Positions 24,201-39,200 of a stretch of 64,000 nt of DNA are shown piece by piece. The translations under genes were made by a program, and so were the position numbers. A model generated the notes under the pieces. It searched no databases, was not told the origin of the DNA, and worked only from the letters and a program-made list of their open reading frames with translations. Within the stretch, counting starts at the first letter, position 1; every line of letters begins with the position of its first letter. Source of the DNA: Antedon mediterranea (taxonomy: Eukaryota; Echinodermata; Crinoidea; Comatulida; Antedonidae); NCBI RefSeq assembly GCF_964355755.1, contig NC_092672.1, forward strand, positions 32,114,501-32,178,500, given 5' to 3'.

Positions 24201-27200
24201 TATACTTTAATCACAAACTGCTTATAAAGGTTTGAATCTATTTGTGGATTTCAGGATAATTTAGATAATATCCTACTTTTCAAATGCAGTTATACTACCA
24301 GATGGGAAGGCTCAAATTATTTACCCACTGTACTAAAAGCTAAATCTTTTTCATAATCATATCTTTGATTAAAGTTTATATAATACAGTGTTTGAATACT
24401 TTTTTTGCAAGTACTGTAATTGATTGATTGAGAAAACATTTGAGTACTGTATTTTTAAATGAAATTCTTATATTTTTTAATTTAACGTTTTTTAGTTGAT
24501 AATATAAAAAAAAACTGTAAAAAAGTGAGGCAAATGTTAAGATTATATTAGAATAGAAGAGAACCTAACCTTTTTAGGGCCCGTTTCTGCTGCCAACCCA
24601 AAATATACCGTATAAATATACCGTATAAATATACCGTATATATACCGTATATGAAATTCGTGGACCGTTTCCGCTGCACATACTTCGTGGGTGGGTTGTA
24701 AAAAAGTTGGCTTTCATTACCCAAAATGCATTTCGTGAGACGGAAGTATGGATTGACCTCGTGTAGTGAGGTTTTTACCTACCGGTACATGCTGACAAAA
24801 ACAAAACAATGATGGTTTCTCAAAACGTCGTAGCATTGCTTTCTATTTTAAATCTAATGAGCAGAAGTGGCAACGAATTTACACCGCACATACAAGCACA
24901 ATCTAGAAATGTCACTATAAATAAACTCTGTTATTCAAATTGAGTTTATATTATGCTATATTATCCTATATTGCCGTTTTAATTTCCATTTTCTATTATA
25001 CAGTATTTTACCATGATTTTACATCACGTTGTTGTCGTGTAAGAACATTCGATTTATTGTAATTAAAATCTCGGTATCTCTTCTGTTGCCATGCAGTCTC
25101 CCCCCAACTTTCGCTTCCCCCCACAATTGAATTGCAAAAATAGTGATTTGTTCGGTCCACAGTGACATTTTGATCTGTTGCTTGCTTTTACATGTGTGTT
25201 TCAACTTTCAATGCAGCAGAAAAACCAAAACAAACGCGTCGCGCTCTGTTAGTTTTTGACCTCGTGTCATGAGTCGGGTCACATTTACGGTATATTTTGA
25301 GTGCAGCAGAAACGGGGAACGAAATATACGGTATATTTTGGAATATACCGTATAATATCCATAAACGATGGGGATATTTATGCAGTATATATACCGCAAA
25401 TATATACGGTATATTTTTTATGAGACCCATTTCTGCTGCCAAAAAATATACCGTATATAAAATATACCGTATATATACGGTATATTTTTGGCAGCAGAAA
25501 CGGGGCCTTAGTACTACAGTAAGGTAACAGTACTCCTTGTATTTTGTATACTGTACCATGGTGGTCTATTGCTAAAAATAGACTTACCACATGCATGTTA
25601 GCTTTTTATAGTTGACCAACAAAAAAATAAATGTTTATGCCTAATATAGTAATAGCATCAATTTATATTTTTACCACAAATTTAACATTAGTAATAATAG
25701 TATTACAAATTATTACTCCGTCTCTATTCATTACAAATTCTGAACATTTAAATTGCTTTTATATTTTCCCACAAACGTGGAGGTTGTGAATTAGTTAGTC
25801 AATGGTCCGTGAATTTTCAGTCTACTGTTTTGGAAGCGTTATTCACTAGCCTAACCACATCATGGCTTGGACAACACTGAGTTGGAAGGTTGCCATCTTT
25901 TGAAATGGGTCAATTTTACTTGCCTAGTAAGCTGATTACCTTCGAACAAAAGGTACACTCAAACATGTTGTTTTTTATGCATTTTTCCGCAGTTCCGGAC
26001 AATTAAAACGCACGAAACAAAATGAATTAAACAGTTGATATAGTTTGGTTTTAAATGCAACCTTGGGTTCCATTATTGCATGGTTTTAAGTTTAATATAT
26101 CATGTGATTTTTAGAAAAACAGTCTGTGTTTTGCTGATATCCATTTGAATGCAATCTTAGCTATGATGTGGCAGGTTAGGGATCAGCTCAGAAAATCATT
26201 CAATTCGTGGTTTCTTTAAAACTGTACAGCATTATTATGCAAATAGCATTGAAAAATATAATGGAGGTTATTGATTCAGAAGACAATGCTGTTACTATGG
26301 TGGTAGGAAATAAAAGAATGGAGGTTACAGTAATAGAAATAACATATCATAACGTTTTATTTTCTAAAAATAGCAGTTTTCCCATAAAATTTGATAATGA
26401 ATGATAATGCATAACAATAACATTTACCATTATCCATAAAGTAAGATAGAAAACACATTAACGAATAAAATCATTTGAATTGATTTTTTTTTTTCAAGTT
26501 ATAAAATAATAGACAATTTTAAATACAAGTTATTAAGCTCTGTTTACACTATAAAATTACAGTAATTTGACAAAAAAGTGTGATGTGCCTAAATATGGTA
26601 GTAATATGACATCATAATGTCCATATATGAGCACATCACAAAAAGTTTGATAGTGTAGACCGAGCTTTACTCTTGATCGGTTAGGAAAATGGCTTTATTG
26701 GAAATTCAAACCCTTTTCATTTATTTTACCTAATAATTTTAAAACGTTTGGCATTTTTACACTGAAATTTGAGCAGTGCACTGGACAGTAACAAAACGAT
26801 TTGATATGATTGGTAGTTATTGGATGGAATCGGCAACAAATGACATCTAATTAGAATTATATTGATATTGATTAATAATTGTCATAATGATATTTGGTTA
26901 TTTTATAATATACGTGTTATAATAGTAGGCATTCCAGAATATTGTAATTAATCTATATTGAGAATGTTGGAAGAAAAGCAATCAGAAAACTACAATAGGA
27001 ACTCAAATAATGATTGTATCTCAGTCTCAAGAAATACAATAAATATGTAAAAAAACTGACAAATTTAGTAATAAAATGATAAACAATTTTCACTATAGTA
27101 ATTACGGTAAATAACAACAACACAAATCATATAAATCAACAAAAAAAAAGCATTGTAATTTGTAAAATGTGTTTTTTTTAAAACGAAATATGCTTTGTAT

Positions 27201-30200
27201 AGTCGAACAAAAAACCTTTAAAATCAATGCAATTCAAAAAATATGTTTTTGTAAACGAAATACTGTATCTGTTTTTGTGTTATCAGTAAACTATATTCAT
27301 GTGTTATGGAATTATTGATGTACTATATATGAATTTGAATTCGCATTTCAAGAATTATGTGCATAAAATTATACAGCAACATGAAAAATACGCATTTGAT
27401 GAACTCTGACCGTAGCAACGTTTGAATATTACACGATTAACATTTTAGTCATTGGCATATGCTGTTTGATTGAATATTTAATGGAGGCTATGCTGTTGTT
27501 TAATATTATGCCACAGATGGCCTTTCAAGCTGACGTAAATCTATTCTCTTGAGCTGATGTTAATTTCCGTTGAGAGAATGACTAGCTTTGTAACCACCAT
27601 AATAAGGCCAACTGGAAGGCTGTATTTTAGCATTTGAAATGATTCAACTAACATTTTTTGTTACTTGATGGAAGGAAATTATACTTCAATCTTGATCAAA
27701 CCAACTTTAGGCGAACAAATATTGACGTATTTTTGTCATAGGAAAAAAAAAGCATAAAAATGGAAAAAACAGAAGGCAGCTGAAGGCTAAAACATTCTGA
27801 ATACAGAGTATTCATACAATATTAAAAGGCATAAGCTCTGTCCACACTATCAAACTTAATACAGAGTATTATATAATATTAAAAGGCATAAGCTCTGTCC
27901 ACACTATCAAACTTAATACAGAGTATTATATAATATTAAAAGGCATAAGCTCTGTCCACACTATCAAACTTAATACAGAGTATTATATAATATTAAAAGG
28001 CATAAGCTCTGTCTACACTATCAAACTTAATTTGACAAAAAATGTGATGTGCCAATATATGGACTTCTGATGATGTCATTTTATATTTTATTTTTGTTGT
28101 AAATATGTTTATTGAACCACTTTGGAAATCAGTACATTTGTATTGAAATTGAAAGAAAGAACAAATAAATAAATAAATAATTATCACTACCATATTTAAG
28201 CATATCACTACCATATATGGGCACATCACACTTTTTTTGTCAAACTAGTTTGATATTGTAGACAGAGCTTAATAAAAGAATGTTAAAAACATGAAACATT
28301 TGGTTTTATGTTCCAAATTTTTGTTGTGACGAAGAACATATTTACCATACAAAACATGAAAATGATATTTTAAAAGTTTAGTTGCTGTTTACACCATACA
28401 GAGCATGTGACAACTGCAGGAATTTTTATGGACATTGAATGACAAGTTTCAGTTTGATAAAATTAATACAACCCATTTGATAAAAATAAATTGTTAAATT
28501 GGGGGGTGGGGGGGGGGGTGTTATGAGAAAATAAAATACTTAAGCAATTCTTGCAATTCAACAAATAATGTTATAAAATTACTTTATGTTGACTTTGTAA
28601 TTGAAATTAATATTTTTTAGTATAAAATTTTTAGTATGACCAGTAATTAAAGGCTTATTTTGCAATGATTTTGACTCAAAATAAACACATATAAAATGAA
28701 ATTGTTTTTATTTTGTATTACAGTATACAAAAAGAGGGAATTTACATTATTAAAAAAAACAATTTTTAATGCAGTCCAATAAGTGGTTTTAATAATAGAA
28801 ATGCTAAATTAGTTTGTACACATAGAGTACACATGACCAATGGCTTTACATCCCATCTGAAGGATGAGGCAATAGAAGTAATTTGCCTTTAAAGGATAGT
28901 AATCAATACAACACTGACAGGTGTTGAACCCTTGTCTCTTTAGTTACATAAGTTAAATTATAATTTTCCAACTTGATATTTTTCAGATATGGAAGAGTTG
29001 AGAATGTTAAAATTTTAACCAAGAGAGACTCTGATGGTAGCCCTACCGCTTTAGTTGACTTTTTGGATATAAATGCCGCCACCAAGGCTCACGATGCTGT
29101 TATCAAATTAGGTGATCGTGATTTACGAATAGAATACAACAACCCAGACCGTTCACCCAACTCATTAATACCTGATGAGTCGACGGCAGCACGTCATCGG
29201 GATTACGAGAGTCGCCATGCACGGTACGAACGTCGAAGTGAAGGGTAAGTTACGGTGGTTGAAACGTAGACAGTTGAATGAGAAGCTTTTTACCGCCACC
29301 ACCACCCTCTGTGTTTTATATCGTGATGTGCAAATGTACCTGCACGCTATCATGTACTTCCTATAGCACTGGGAAAGCCCTTTCCCATGCCGAAACGGGA
29401 AACTAGCATTCCCACGACTGTATATTGTTACCATTCTTTTAGCATGAGTTGTTGTCTTACCTTGTTTCTATGTTAACTACACACATGTTGTCTGGGACAA
29501 CTCAACATGGACACCTTGTTGCACTCGGAATTGAACTATGACCTTTTAACTTTTTTTTTTGTAAAAATGTGTCAGCATAGCATTAGTGTACTGTAAATAG
29601 AAACACAAACACAAGTAATCCAAACTTTATACATAAACTTCTTTTAATTGTTCTATGGATTTATATCGGATTTTTAACTTGTTCTTTTGAATACTATAGT
29701 ATATTGCGCTATAGCATTGTGGAAAATAACAATAAGCAGAAACTGCAAATTAGTATTTTCTTAGTAACTTTTGAGTACCATATTCTTTGTCCTAAACACA
29801 ATGAAATTCTTACACCGAGGCATTCTATATCAGGATTTAATAGTGCTTCCGAAACTGGTGCTTGGAATTTTAGGTTCAGAATTTATTCATTGGAAATATT
29901 GTGCAGGTTGAGTATAAATAGGGTGCCAGGCTTTAGACACATACTGGATATAGTGTAGGCGCACTGCAACTCAATATTGGAAATATGACCGATTGGAATT
30001 ATTCTCGGATTATACCTTCCTATTGGATTAATATGGATGATTAAACAGTGTGCAGGGCGCACTGACATTCTCTATTGGATTATTATACAGGGTGCAGGGC
30101 GCACTGACATTCTCTATTGGATTATTATACTGGGTGCAGGGCACACTTTTCTATCTTGGATTATGTACGGTATGCAAGGTGTACTGTAATTCTGGGATTA

Positions 30201-33200
30201 TTATACAATGTACTATGCATTCTTGGATTATTATACAGAGTACAGGGCCCATAAACTATCGGATACTTATACTGGGTAGAGGTCAAACAATACCTGGTGC
30301 GGGGTACAAAACAATGGAAAATACCTGGTGCGGGGCACAAAATACTGGAAATTACCTGGTGCAAAGAACAAGACACGATATACTGGAAAATACCTGGTGT
30401 AGGGCAAAATCTACTTGAAAATACTCAGTGCATGTCACAATCTACTGGAAATTACCTGGTACAGGCAACAATATATTGGATAATACCCGGAGCAGGGAAC
30501 AATCTATTGGAGAGTACTTGGTCCATGGCACAATATACTGGACAAAATCGGGTGCAGGGAACAATCTACTGGATTATACCTGGTGCAGGGAACAACCTAC
30601 TGGATTATATCTGCTGCAAGGCAAAGTCTATAGGAAAAATATTGTAGAGTACCTTGCGCCACAGCAAAACAAACTATGGAATATATTGCTGTTATCTTTA
30701 AATGGATTTTTACGAGACTTCAATAATTCCAGAACCAAATATAAATCCCTTATCAGAGATAAATTTTGATTTAACCTTTCACATATAGATTTAATTACTG
30801 TATACACTCTCTACCCACATGGAATCGGAATCCCTATGGATTATATGGATTATTAAGTCCAATCCCATAAGATGTTATTATGGATCTTGATCCTATTACT
30901 TAAACTGTTATGGTCTGTTTTAGTTTTTAATATTCACATTATTTTTCATATCTGATTATTTTAATTTAATAAAGAAAGACATTAATCTGACATGGAACTG
31001 TGATGATGTGACCATTTATTTTAAAATACAAGAAATAGTTATTGAGAAAAAAGACAATGAGTTTATTATATGTCTATGGATTCTAAAAAAAAATGCTCTT
31101 TAGTAAAATGCAATTCATTCACTATTTTTTTATAATAAAGAGAGGTAACTACAGCTCAGGTATAGACATAAATTTTAAATATAATATCTGGTTAAATGTA
31201 CATAAAACAAATATGTGTAACAGAAATCACAACGAAAAAACATGAATTTCCTTTTTAATTGCAAAATACAAAATTTTGCCAAATTCTGCTATATTGTATA
31301 AAGCCAGACAGACTTTTTCTCTAGAAAGTGAAAAAAAAGCAAAAACATGTGGTGGGTATACATTGGATAATTTTTGCTATAGCATAAAAATCAAAATCTG
31401 AATTTTTTGCCCGCAGCTGCCCTTTAATAATAATGCAATATAAAATAATTATTGATTATTTAAGGAGAAATAAAGATTGTTCAAAGTTTAAAAGGAAGCA
31501 GAAATCTAGTACTTGCATGCAAATGATATCAGACATCGTAAAAAAATAGATCGCCAACTGCAGTGTTCCATTTCATGAATAAGAACATTTTCAATTAATT
31601 TGTGAAATATACCCAATAGTAGTCGTCTGAATATTTTCATGAAAATTATACCGGATAGCAATCGCATCATTACATCTATCACGTGAACTACTGCATTTAG
31701 ATCAATCATTACCGAGAGATTACTTCACTGACGAGTTTAATTTATTCTACGCAGGGTACGAATAATTCAGAGAAAACAAATTTCACGCTACCCTGGGAAA
31801 GTTAGAATTTTAATCTGACAGTATTTATTACGCGGTGACTGCGTATTTATTATGGAACTCGTCGCGAAAACATGTTTTAATAGTTTAATTTTAATGCATT
31901 ATTAGAAGGATAAAATTAATGTTTAAAATTCTGTGTATGTAAACATTGTATTTCTTAATTAAAGTTTCAAGTCAAACTCCATCTTCATTGTCGGGTAAAA
32001 TGAATAATTTTTATTATACGGTAGTATTCAGATTTGTTTAAATATTCTCTCAACAAGATGAAAATAAATATTGAAATTTTAAGTAAAATTAACAAAATAT
32101 TTGTTGATCATGAGTGTAGGAAATAGAATGTTTTGCTACAGTTCAATCATTTTCTCACAGTGTTGTTGCCAACTTTCTGGGAGAAAGTTATTTCTTTTTT
32201 ATTTAAAAATATTAGCATCATCGTCATCTGCTCTGTTATCATCTGTCCCTGCCAATTTTAGATTATGACTGACTAAAGGCCCATTTACACTAGGACGATA
32301 ACAATCGACGATAAATAAACAAATGCATTGCTCATACATAAAACAAAAGAAATCTAAAAAGTTTTTATTCTTGGACTATTTACTTACAGTAGGAACCATC
32401 TATGCTTCCTTTGATGAAAATGATATTTTCAGACGTCTAATCAAATGACGTCATGATTAGTAAGAGTAATAATATCGTGACAATACAACGATATTTTTTG
32501 TTTATTGATCATGACGTCATTTGATTGGATTTAAGAAAAAATATTATTTTATCAAAGACAGAATAAATGAGTATTCTATAATTCTAGAACGAAAAACTTT
32601 CTAAATTATTTTGTTTTATATAAGAAAAATATATGCTTATCTATTTATCGTCGATCGTTATCGTCCTAGTGTAAATGGGCCTTTAGGGAACAAAACTAAT
32701 GAACGGTAGACATACAGTACAGTATATAAATTAAGGCACCGAAATCACTGTATGTCTATTACATAAGATAAGATAAATCTTTATTGTCATGAACACAACA
32801 AGGCGAACATGATGCTTAAAAACACATACAATATATAAAACATTACAAATATCAATACAATACATTAAAACTATATACAGGAGAAAACAAGTTAACAAAC
32901 TATCTTTGGAATATTGTGTTGGAAACATGAATAGAGTTGTGGACAAATGATTTCCTACATCGAGTGGTATTGCACATTAAAGGACGAATTCTACCTGATT
33001 TATTAACAACATATTTATCATTCAATGGGTGTGAGTTATCTTCCATTATTTTCTTACCTTGGCTAATAACATCGCGCCTGTAATAGATAGACATAGACTG
33101 TATATTATGTACAATCTTATGTACAGTACTTTGAATGCAGAGTGGTGATAATAATGGGTTTCCATAAGTCAATATTTACAGAAAAAGTTAAATTTGCAGT

Positions 33201-36200
33201 TTTAAATCATTAATTTCATTCTACAGTAGTGTAAGGAAAGATAAAACCAAACTCTATTTTCAGCATGGATTTACAAAATATAAATGTATAAAATTATTAT
33301 TTTATAACTCCATGGTTTCAGTAAAGTGAAAATTTTGAATTTCCAATTATTAATGAGGGTACGTTTATTGTAAATACATAATAGAAAAATAACGCTTAAA
33401 AAAGAACGACGTTTCGACTCCATCATGGAGTCATTATCAAGTCCAATGAATAAAATTTTAAAAAACAACTACCGTACTGACGCGGGTATAAGCCCACCCC
33501 CCTCGAATATGAAATCACGTCAAGTTTGGGGGGTGGGCTTATACCCGAGGATCCAAAAATGCAGATCGTCAAAAACAGCACATGTACACTGTGTATTCAG
33601 ATCCACCATGCGAGCGAGCGCCCTCACGTGTACGACGTTGCCTCTAAATCAAAGAACTTATAACACAAGAATCTCCTGTTCGTCCGAAGCGCGTAACAAT
33701 TTCGAAAGGCATTGTGGGATAGAATAGAGCTATGGGTGGCGCCATTGTGAGCCATGGAGTAGGGCGCCCGCATCAAATTAGAAAGTCAAAATCATAGAGG
33801 GGATCTGCTAATGCTCTAGGGGGGATAGAGTAATTGACTGAGGAGTAGGGCGCCCGCATCAAATTAGAAAGTCAAAATCATAGAGGGGTTCTGCTAATAC
33901 TCTAGGGGGTAGAGTAATTGACTTCCTAGTTTGGAGGGGGCGCTGCTCCATGCTGTGAAATGGCGTCGCCCAGTTTGACCTTTTAACCCTGTACTTCCGA
34001 TACTGTGTTTTGAATGCAAATTGAAGAACAGGAGATTCTTGTGTTATAAGTTCTTTGCTCTAAATACACGAGGTGTAGAGTGTCGGAAAATTAAGTTTAT
34101 AGTTCGTGTAATTTATCGTAAAATATCTTATTTTAAACATCAATTTAACAAGAATTTATCAAGCAGAAAAGCAAGTATACAATGTTCGTTAAATAGAAAT
34201 GTACCAAAGAAATTTAATAAGCTTGTTTATGGCAGCCGATACCAAATAGTGGTTTTCCGTTTTGGCGACTTGTAGCGTCGTGTGTGAAGCGATCTTCGAC
34301 CGCGATGGAGTGTAAACAAAACAGGACCGCTAGGCCTCATATGGCCTAGCGTATATTAGCCTAGCTTGGTTATGATCAAAGGTAGGTGTATTCGGTGTAT
34401 GGACGTCGCCAAATACAAAATAATGTATTACGACACACACTGTAGATCTTCGAATTAATGGGTGGGCTTATACCCGAGTGCCTCATTTTTCATGAAAATT
34501 AGTCGAAAGTTGGGGGTGGGCTTATACCCGAGTATGGGCTTATACCCGCGTCAGTACGGTAATTAAATAACAAGCCATTTATTTAATTAGTTGTTTTTTT
34601 TAAATTTCATTCATTGGACTATGATGGAGTCGAAACGTCGTTCTTTTTTAAGCGTTATTTTTCTGTTATGTATTCCAATTATTATTATCTAAATTTATAT
34701 TATATTTAATCATGGTTTTGCTCTCTTTCTTTGACTGACACAACTAATAAATTGAAACTTTGAAATAAAACTTTCACTGCCCTTCATCATGTAATATGTT
34801 ACACTTTTTAAATGTCTTTCTAAAATAAAACGTTTATGTGAAAACTCTTATTTCTTAACAAATTGTTTTATTTATATTCAATGACACATATGAATTTAAT
34901 CAGCCACAAAAGGCTGCTGGCTAATTCTTTCAATGTATTTATCATATTCTTTCCTCTTTTCACTTTCGAGACATGGCCATACTGTATAACTGTAGCATCA
35001 TAGCACTCAATGAATTCACATTGCATCCTGTCTTAGGGGAAATTTAATTTCTTTTTCTCGAAAACTATTAGTAAGTTTAAACGCTGCTGTAGAGAAAAAT
35101 CAGTTTGCTACAGTATGAATATTTAAAATGTCTAACCAGTAATGAACATTTAAAATGAGAATGCCATCCAAGAAATAGAATATACTGTATAACACAGTTT
35201 TATTACTTACAAGGAAAAATATTATTTAAAAAAATTGTTTAGCAATATTGCTAATCAAACTGATTTTTTGCTACACAATTTTCAAAATGTGTAGCAATAA
35301 GGTTGTTTTGTATAGCTTTTTGCTCTGCTACACTGGCGAAAATGTTCCCTGTCTTAAAGTATATTTAAGATTTTAATTTCTCTTTCTCAAAATTATATTA
35401 AAACATTTAAAATGAAAATAGCAAGAAATAAAAACAATTTTATTTATTTGAAAACAACAAGGAAAACTTGAAATATATTATTTAAAATTTAATTTCTCTT
35501 TCTCAAAACTATTAGGGTAAAACGTTGCTGTAGAATAAAAACAAGTATGGCATGCTATAATATTGAAATTGTCTAACCAGTGTTGTTTAAATTTAAAATA
35601 AAAATACCAAGAAATAAGAAAAACAATTTTATGTTTTCATGTTATTAGAAAATGGGATTATACCAGAAGATGGTATTTAATTTTATTATAATGATAATAT
35701 TAATATTTAAAGAAACTAAGAAAACCTGAAAATAAATATTCAGTCAAATGGTAAAGTGTTTGAGCACAAACAATGTAGAGCACATCAGGTTTTTTAAAAA
35801 ATAGCAGAACAGTTTGATGAATATTCCTACACTGATTACTCTTCAGTACTTGATTATTACAGCTTGGCAGGTCTTTTAATCAAATTCAATTTATAATTCC
35901 AAGAAACCACCGTACTCATCCATTAAGTCACTTGCATGACCTTTGACCTTTTCTGTAACACACTGATCACCATTTTCCATCCAATATGGTAGGATATTTT
36001 AACTTATCATTAATATTTAGTAATAAATGAATATTTCACTATTAATGTCATTTTGATAAACTGGTTATTGTTTCTGTTTTGTTTCGGTCATTAACAAATT
36101 CTTATTTTCACTTTAGTTTTTTTTCTAATCCACATAATAAAACACAGTATCACATGATGTCAAGTGTAATAATACCAACAAAATATCACCATCACAACTG

Positions 36201-39200
36201 TGGATTGTAATTATCAATAGGTAGAACTTTTATTGAGGATTTTCATTCAATATCAATAGCCAATTCAAAGTCTAAATGCTTATATAAACATTTCAGCAAT
36301 AAAATAACTTGTAATGTAAAAGGGATGTACTGTATAACATGTATACCTCCCTGGTAAAATCAACTGTAGTTGAAAATACGTTTGTACTTGTACTATACTT
36401 TTTTAATCTTTCATGTAAAAGTAAACCCACTTAAATTTCTCTTAAACAGCCAAATATAGAATTTCATCTTTAAAAAAATATCAGATCTCAATGTGAACGT
36501 GTCTTGAAAATGGGGAAACTAAAATGTAGGCAGGGGACAGAAACCCCCAGGATAAACCAAGCCATCTTATGCCAGACACACACTCAGCAATATAGTAACC
36601 AGCATATTCAAAGTGAATGTTTTGATCTCAATTTCACATGATATAAGATCTTCAACGATCATGTGTTTCCTATAACAGCATGTTAATATACTCCAACTTG
36701 TGAATCAATAAATCAATCATATTACTAGATTAATTTTTACCCCAAACACCAGCTGCTGTTTTCCATCAGCTGTAAGTTTTAATTACGAGAGTTGTTATAC
36801 AGTAAGGTATGTGCCTTGGCATTTGCAAACCCGAAAATAAAGTAGTGTTGACTTGTCCGCTTGTGAACTGTGATCACGTATAGATTTATTAGTTTGAAGT
36901 TTACTGTTATAGAGGTTTAGTAAGTGGGTTTTCTTCTAGACCTGCATACATTTATTTCAAAGAGAAATAATCTGTGAAAGCCTAATAGTAAAGGATAAAA
37001 AGAGTGTCGAGTCGAGTGGTCGAGCGTTTAAGGCAGTGAGCCGCAAACCATAGCTATACAATTGACGCACATTTAAGTCACTTCTTGACCATCACTTCTT
37101 GACCATTGTTCTGGTGGTAGGACAAGTCTTCTAGGATAAAGGACTTACAATTTTAGGTCCAGTGTACACATCTGGCTCGTGTGCAGTTCATTCTTCGTTA
37201 GAGTAGGAGGTCACCCAGTGTACTGGTTCATTCAGCCTGTCATTGTGGACACACGAAGAGCGATGTTTGGTGATTTCCCCCACATAGTACAGTACAACAA
37301 TACGTTTTAGTTTTAAGCCAAAAGGGATTGATAGTGGGTACAACTTATCATATAAGGATGTACTGTTGAGATCGGTTAAACTTGGTGTAAACAATTAGGG
37401 GGGGGGCGGAAATACTGTGTTACAGTATATTGGTTATGAAATTTAGGGTGTTGATTTTGGTGTACTGTCACGCTATTGTGTCATAGCATCACTGCAAACA
37501 TCAATGAGCATTTCAAGTCCATAATTATAATAATAGTGCTGTAGTATAGATTCATGGGTTGTTTATATAAAAATGGTGTGATGGCTATAAACACTAGTGA
37601 CAATCAATACAAACTACACAAACATTGACGTTTGATTTATATGCTAAACAAATGGAAAAGAGAATCTGTACTATTTTCTCCTTACCTAAACTAACCACTT
37701 CCTATAATAATTGCAATACATGAGAAAAGGGGCCTGGATTCAGAATCGTAATCCAGCAATTGTATGATGATTGTATTATAGTGCGTATTATATAACACCT
37801 ATATAAATTCCTGTCATTTGATTGGACGAATGTGGGTCACATGGCGTGCAATAGTACGCACTATTCAACGATCGTTAAATAGTACTTTTTGAAACATTTT
37901 TGTGTACGAAAAAAAAACGTCTAGATGTTATATAAAACAAATAATGAATGTTTTGTATTCGTGTAATGGTACAAATAATGGCACTTGGTGAATGATGAAA
38001 GGTTATATCAACTCGGCTTTGCCTCGTTGATATAACCTTTCATCATTCACCTCGTGCCATTATTTGTACCATTGCACTCATAAACATTCATTATTTGTAT
38101 ACTATTGCACGCCATGTGACCCACATTTGTCAATTCAAATATGACAGGAATTTATTTAGGTGTTGTGTAATACTGTATATTATTTTGTTATTTCCTACTA
38201 GAGTATGGTCAATCATGGCTACGTATATTAATATAGTTTACAATAAATTCTGAAGTCTGCAGTATCTATTGTCTAAAGCTATGGCTACACTATCAAAATA
38301 TTTTGAGTATTGACAAAAAAAGTGTGCCCAAATATGGTGGTGTTATACCCAAATATGGTAGTGATATGACATGTCCATATATGGGCACATCCCATTTTTT
38401 TGTCACAAAGTTTGATAAGGTAGACAGAGCTTCACATCATAATTAAATCTTTCTTGATTGTGATTGCTCCAATGTGGGATGTTTAATAGGGTCAGAATAG
38501 TTGTTAATTAGTTGGGAAGATAACTTTGCAATGCTTTGAATTGGTTCAAAAAATATATATATATATTTTTTTTTAAATGAAATATTTAGTATATTAGTGA
38601 GTATAGGTATTTGTGTTACAGGCCTTGTATTTTGAAAATGATAGGTGTGCTACAAATTGTACACCTCGATACATTCAGTGGTGCTGTAAAAGCGTGTTGT
38701 AAATCGCACATCTCATAGGCAGTTTAGGAGTGTGTTAGCACCTAAAAGACAAGGCCTGGTGTTATATTGTAAAGTTGGATGCATGAAATTTACCCATTCA
38801 ATTCTTGGTACTGTATTTCGAAAGTAAACTTATACTGCAGATGTTGTTTATTCATTGATAATGAGAAGAATATCCGAGTAAACGCTGTTATTGTTTCGAA
38901 ATTTTCTAAAACGAAACTGTGCTACAGCAGTCGACACCAGGAAATAAAATATTAATAACCGAGACCTGGTAAAATTAATAATTATAAACAGAAACCACTT
39001 TAACAACAGTTAATATTTTAAAGTAGCTAACTGCAATAAGCATAGAATATATAATGATGTAAAAAGAGACATTTTTATATCCATGTCAGATTGTTAATTG
39101 CTTGTAAAACTAATAATTATAAACAGAAACAATCTAACAGTTAATAATGTTTTAAAGTAGCTAACTGCAATAAGCATAGAATATTGTACATATTATAGTG

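Larger units (their letters stand above)
12296..28986 (+). other. SPEN intron 1, overview
   Basis: This intron splits RRM1. It holds the repeats listed separately: family C at 13723, TIR elements at 15395, 17543 and 24577, family B copies at 20811, 21695, 26533 and 28003, and minisatellites at 21901 and 27800. Between them (12297-13722, 13896-15394, 16066-17277, 19746-20810, 22242-24576, 25511-26532, 26670-27799 and 28273-28986) I see AT-rich DNA without recognisable coding exons or RNA genes. A G-rich run occurs at 28501-28519. Confidence 0.7.

Noticed and set aside
25188-25596. Overlapping minus ORFs with many YTVY/IYRI repeats
   Set aside because: They come from the TATACCGTATA palindromes of the Harbinger-like element.
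30050-30769. Two overlapping plus ORFs of 113-122 codons with WKIPGAG-like repeats
   Set aside because: Translation of a decayed minisatellite; frames overlap and lack splice or start logic.
36995-37065. tRNA-Ser/Leu-like GAGTGGTCGAGCGTTTAAGG
   Set aside because: Has an A-box resemblance, but I found no B box or foldable T-arm downstream.
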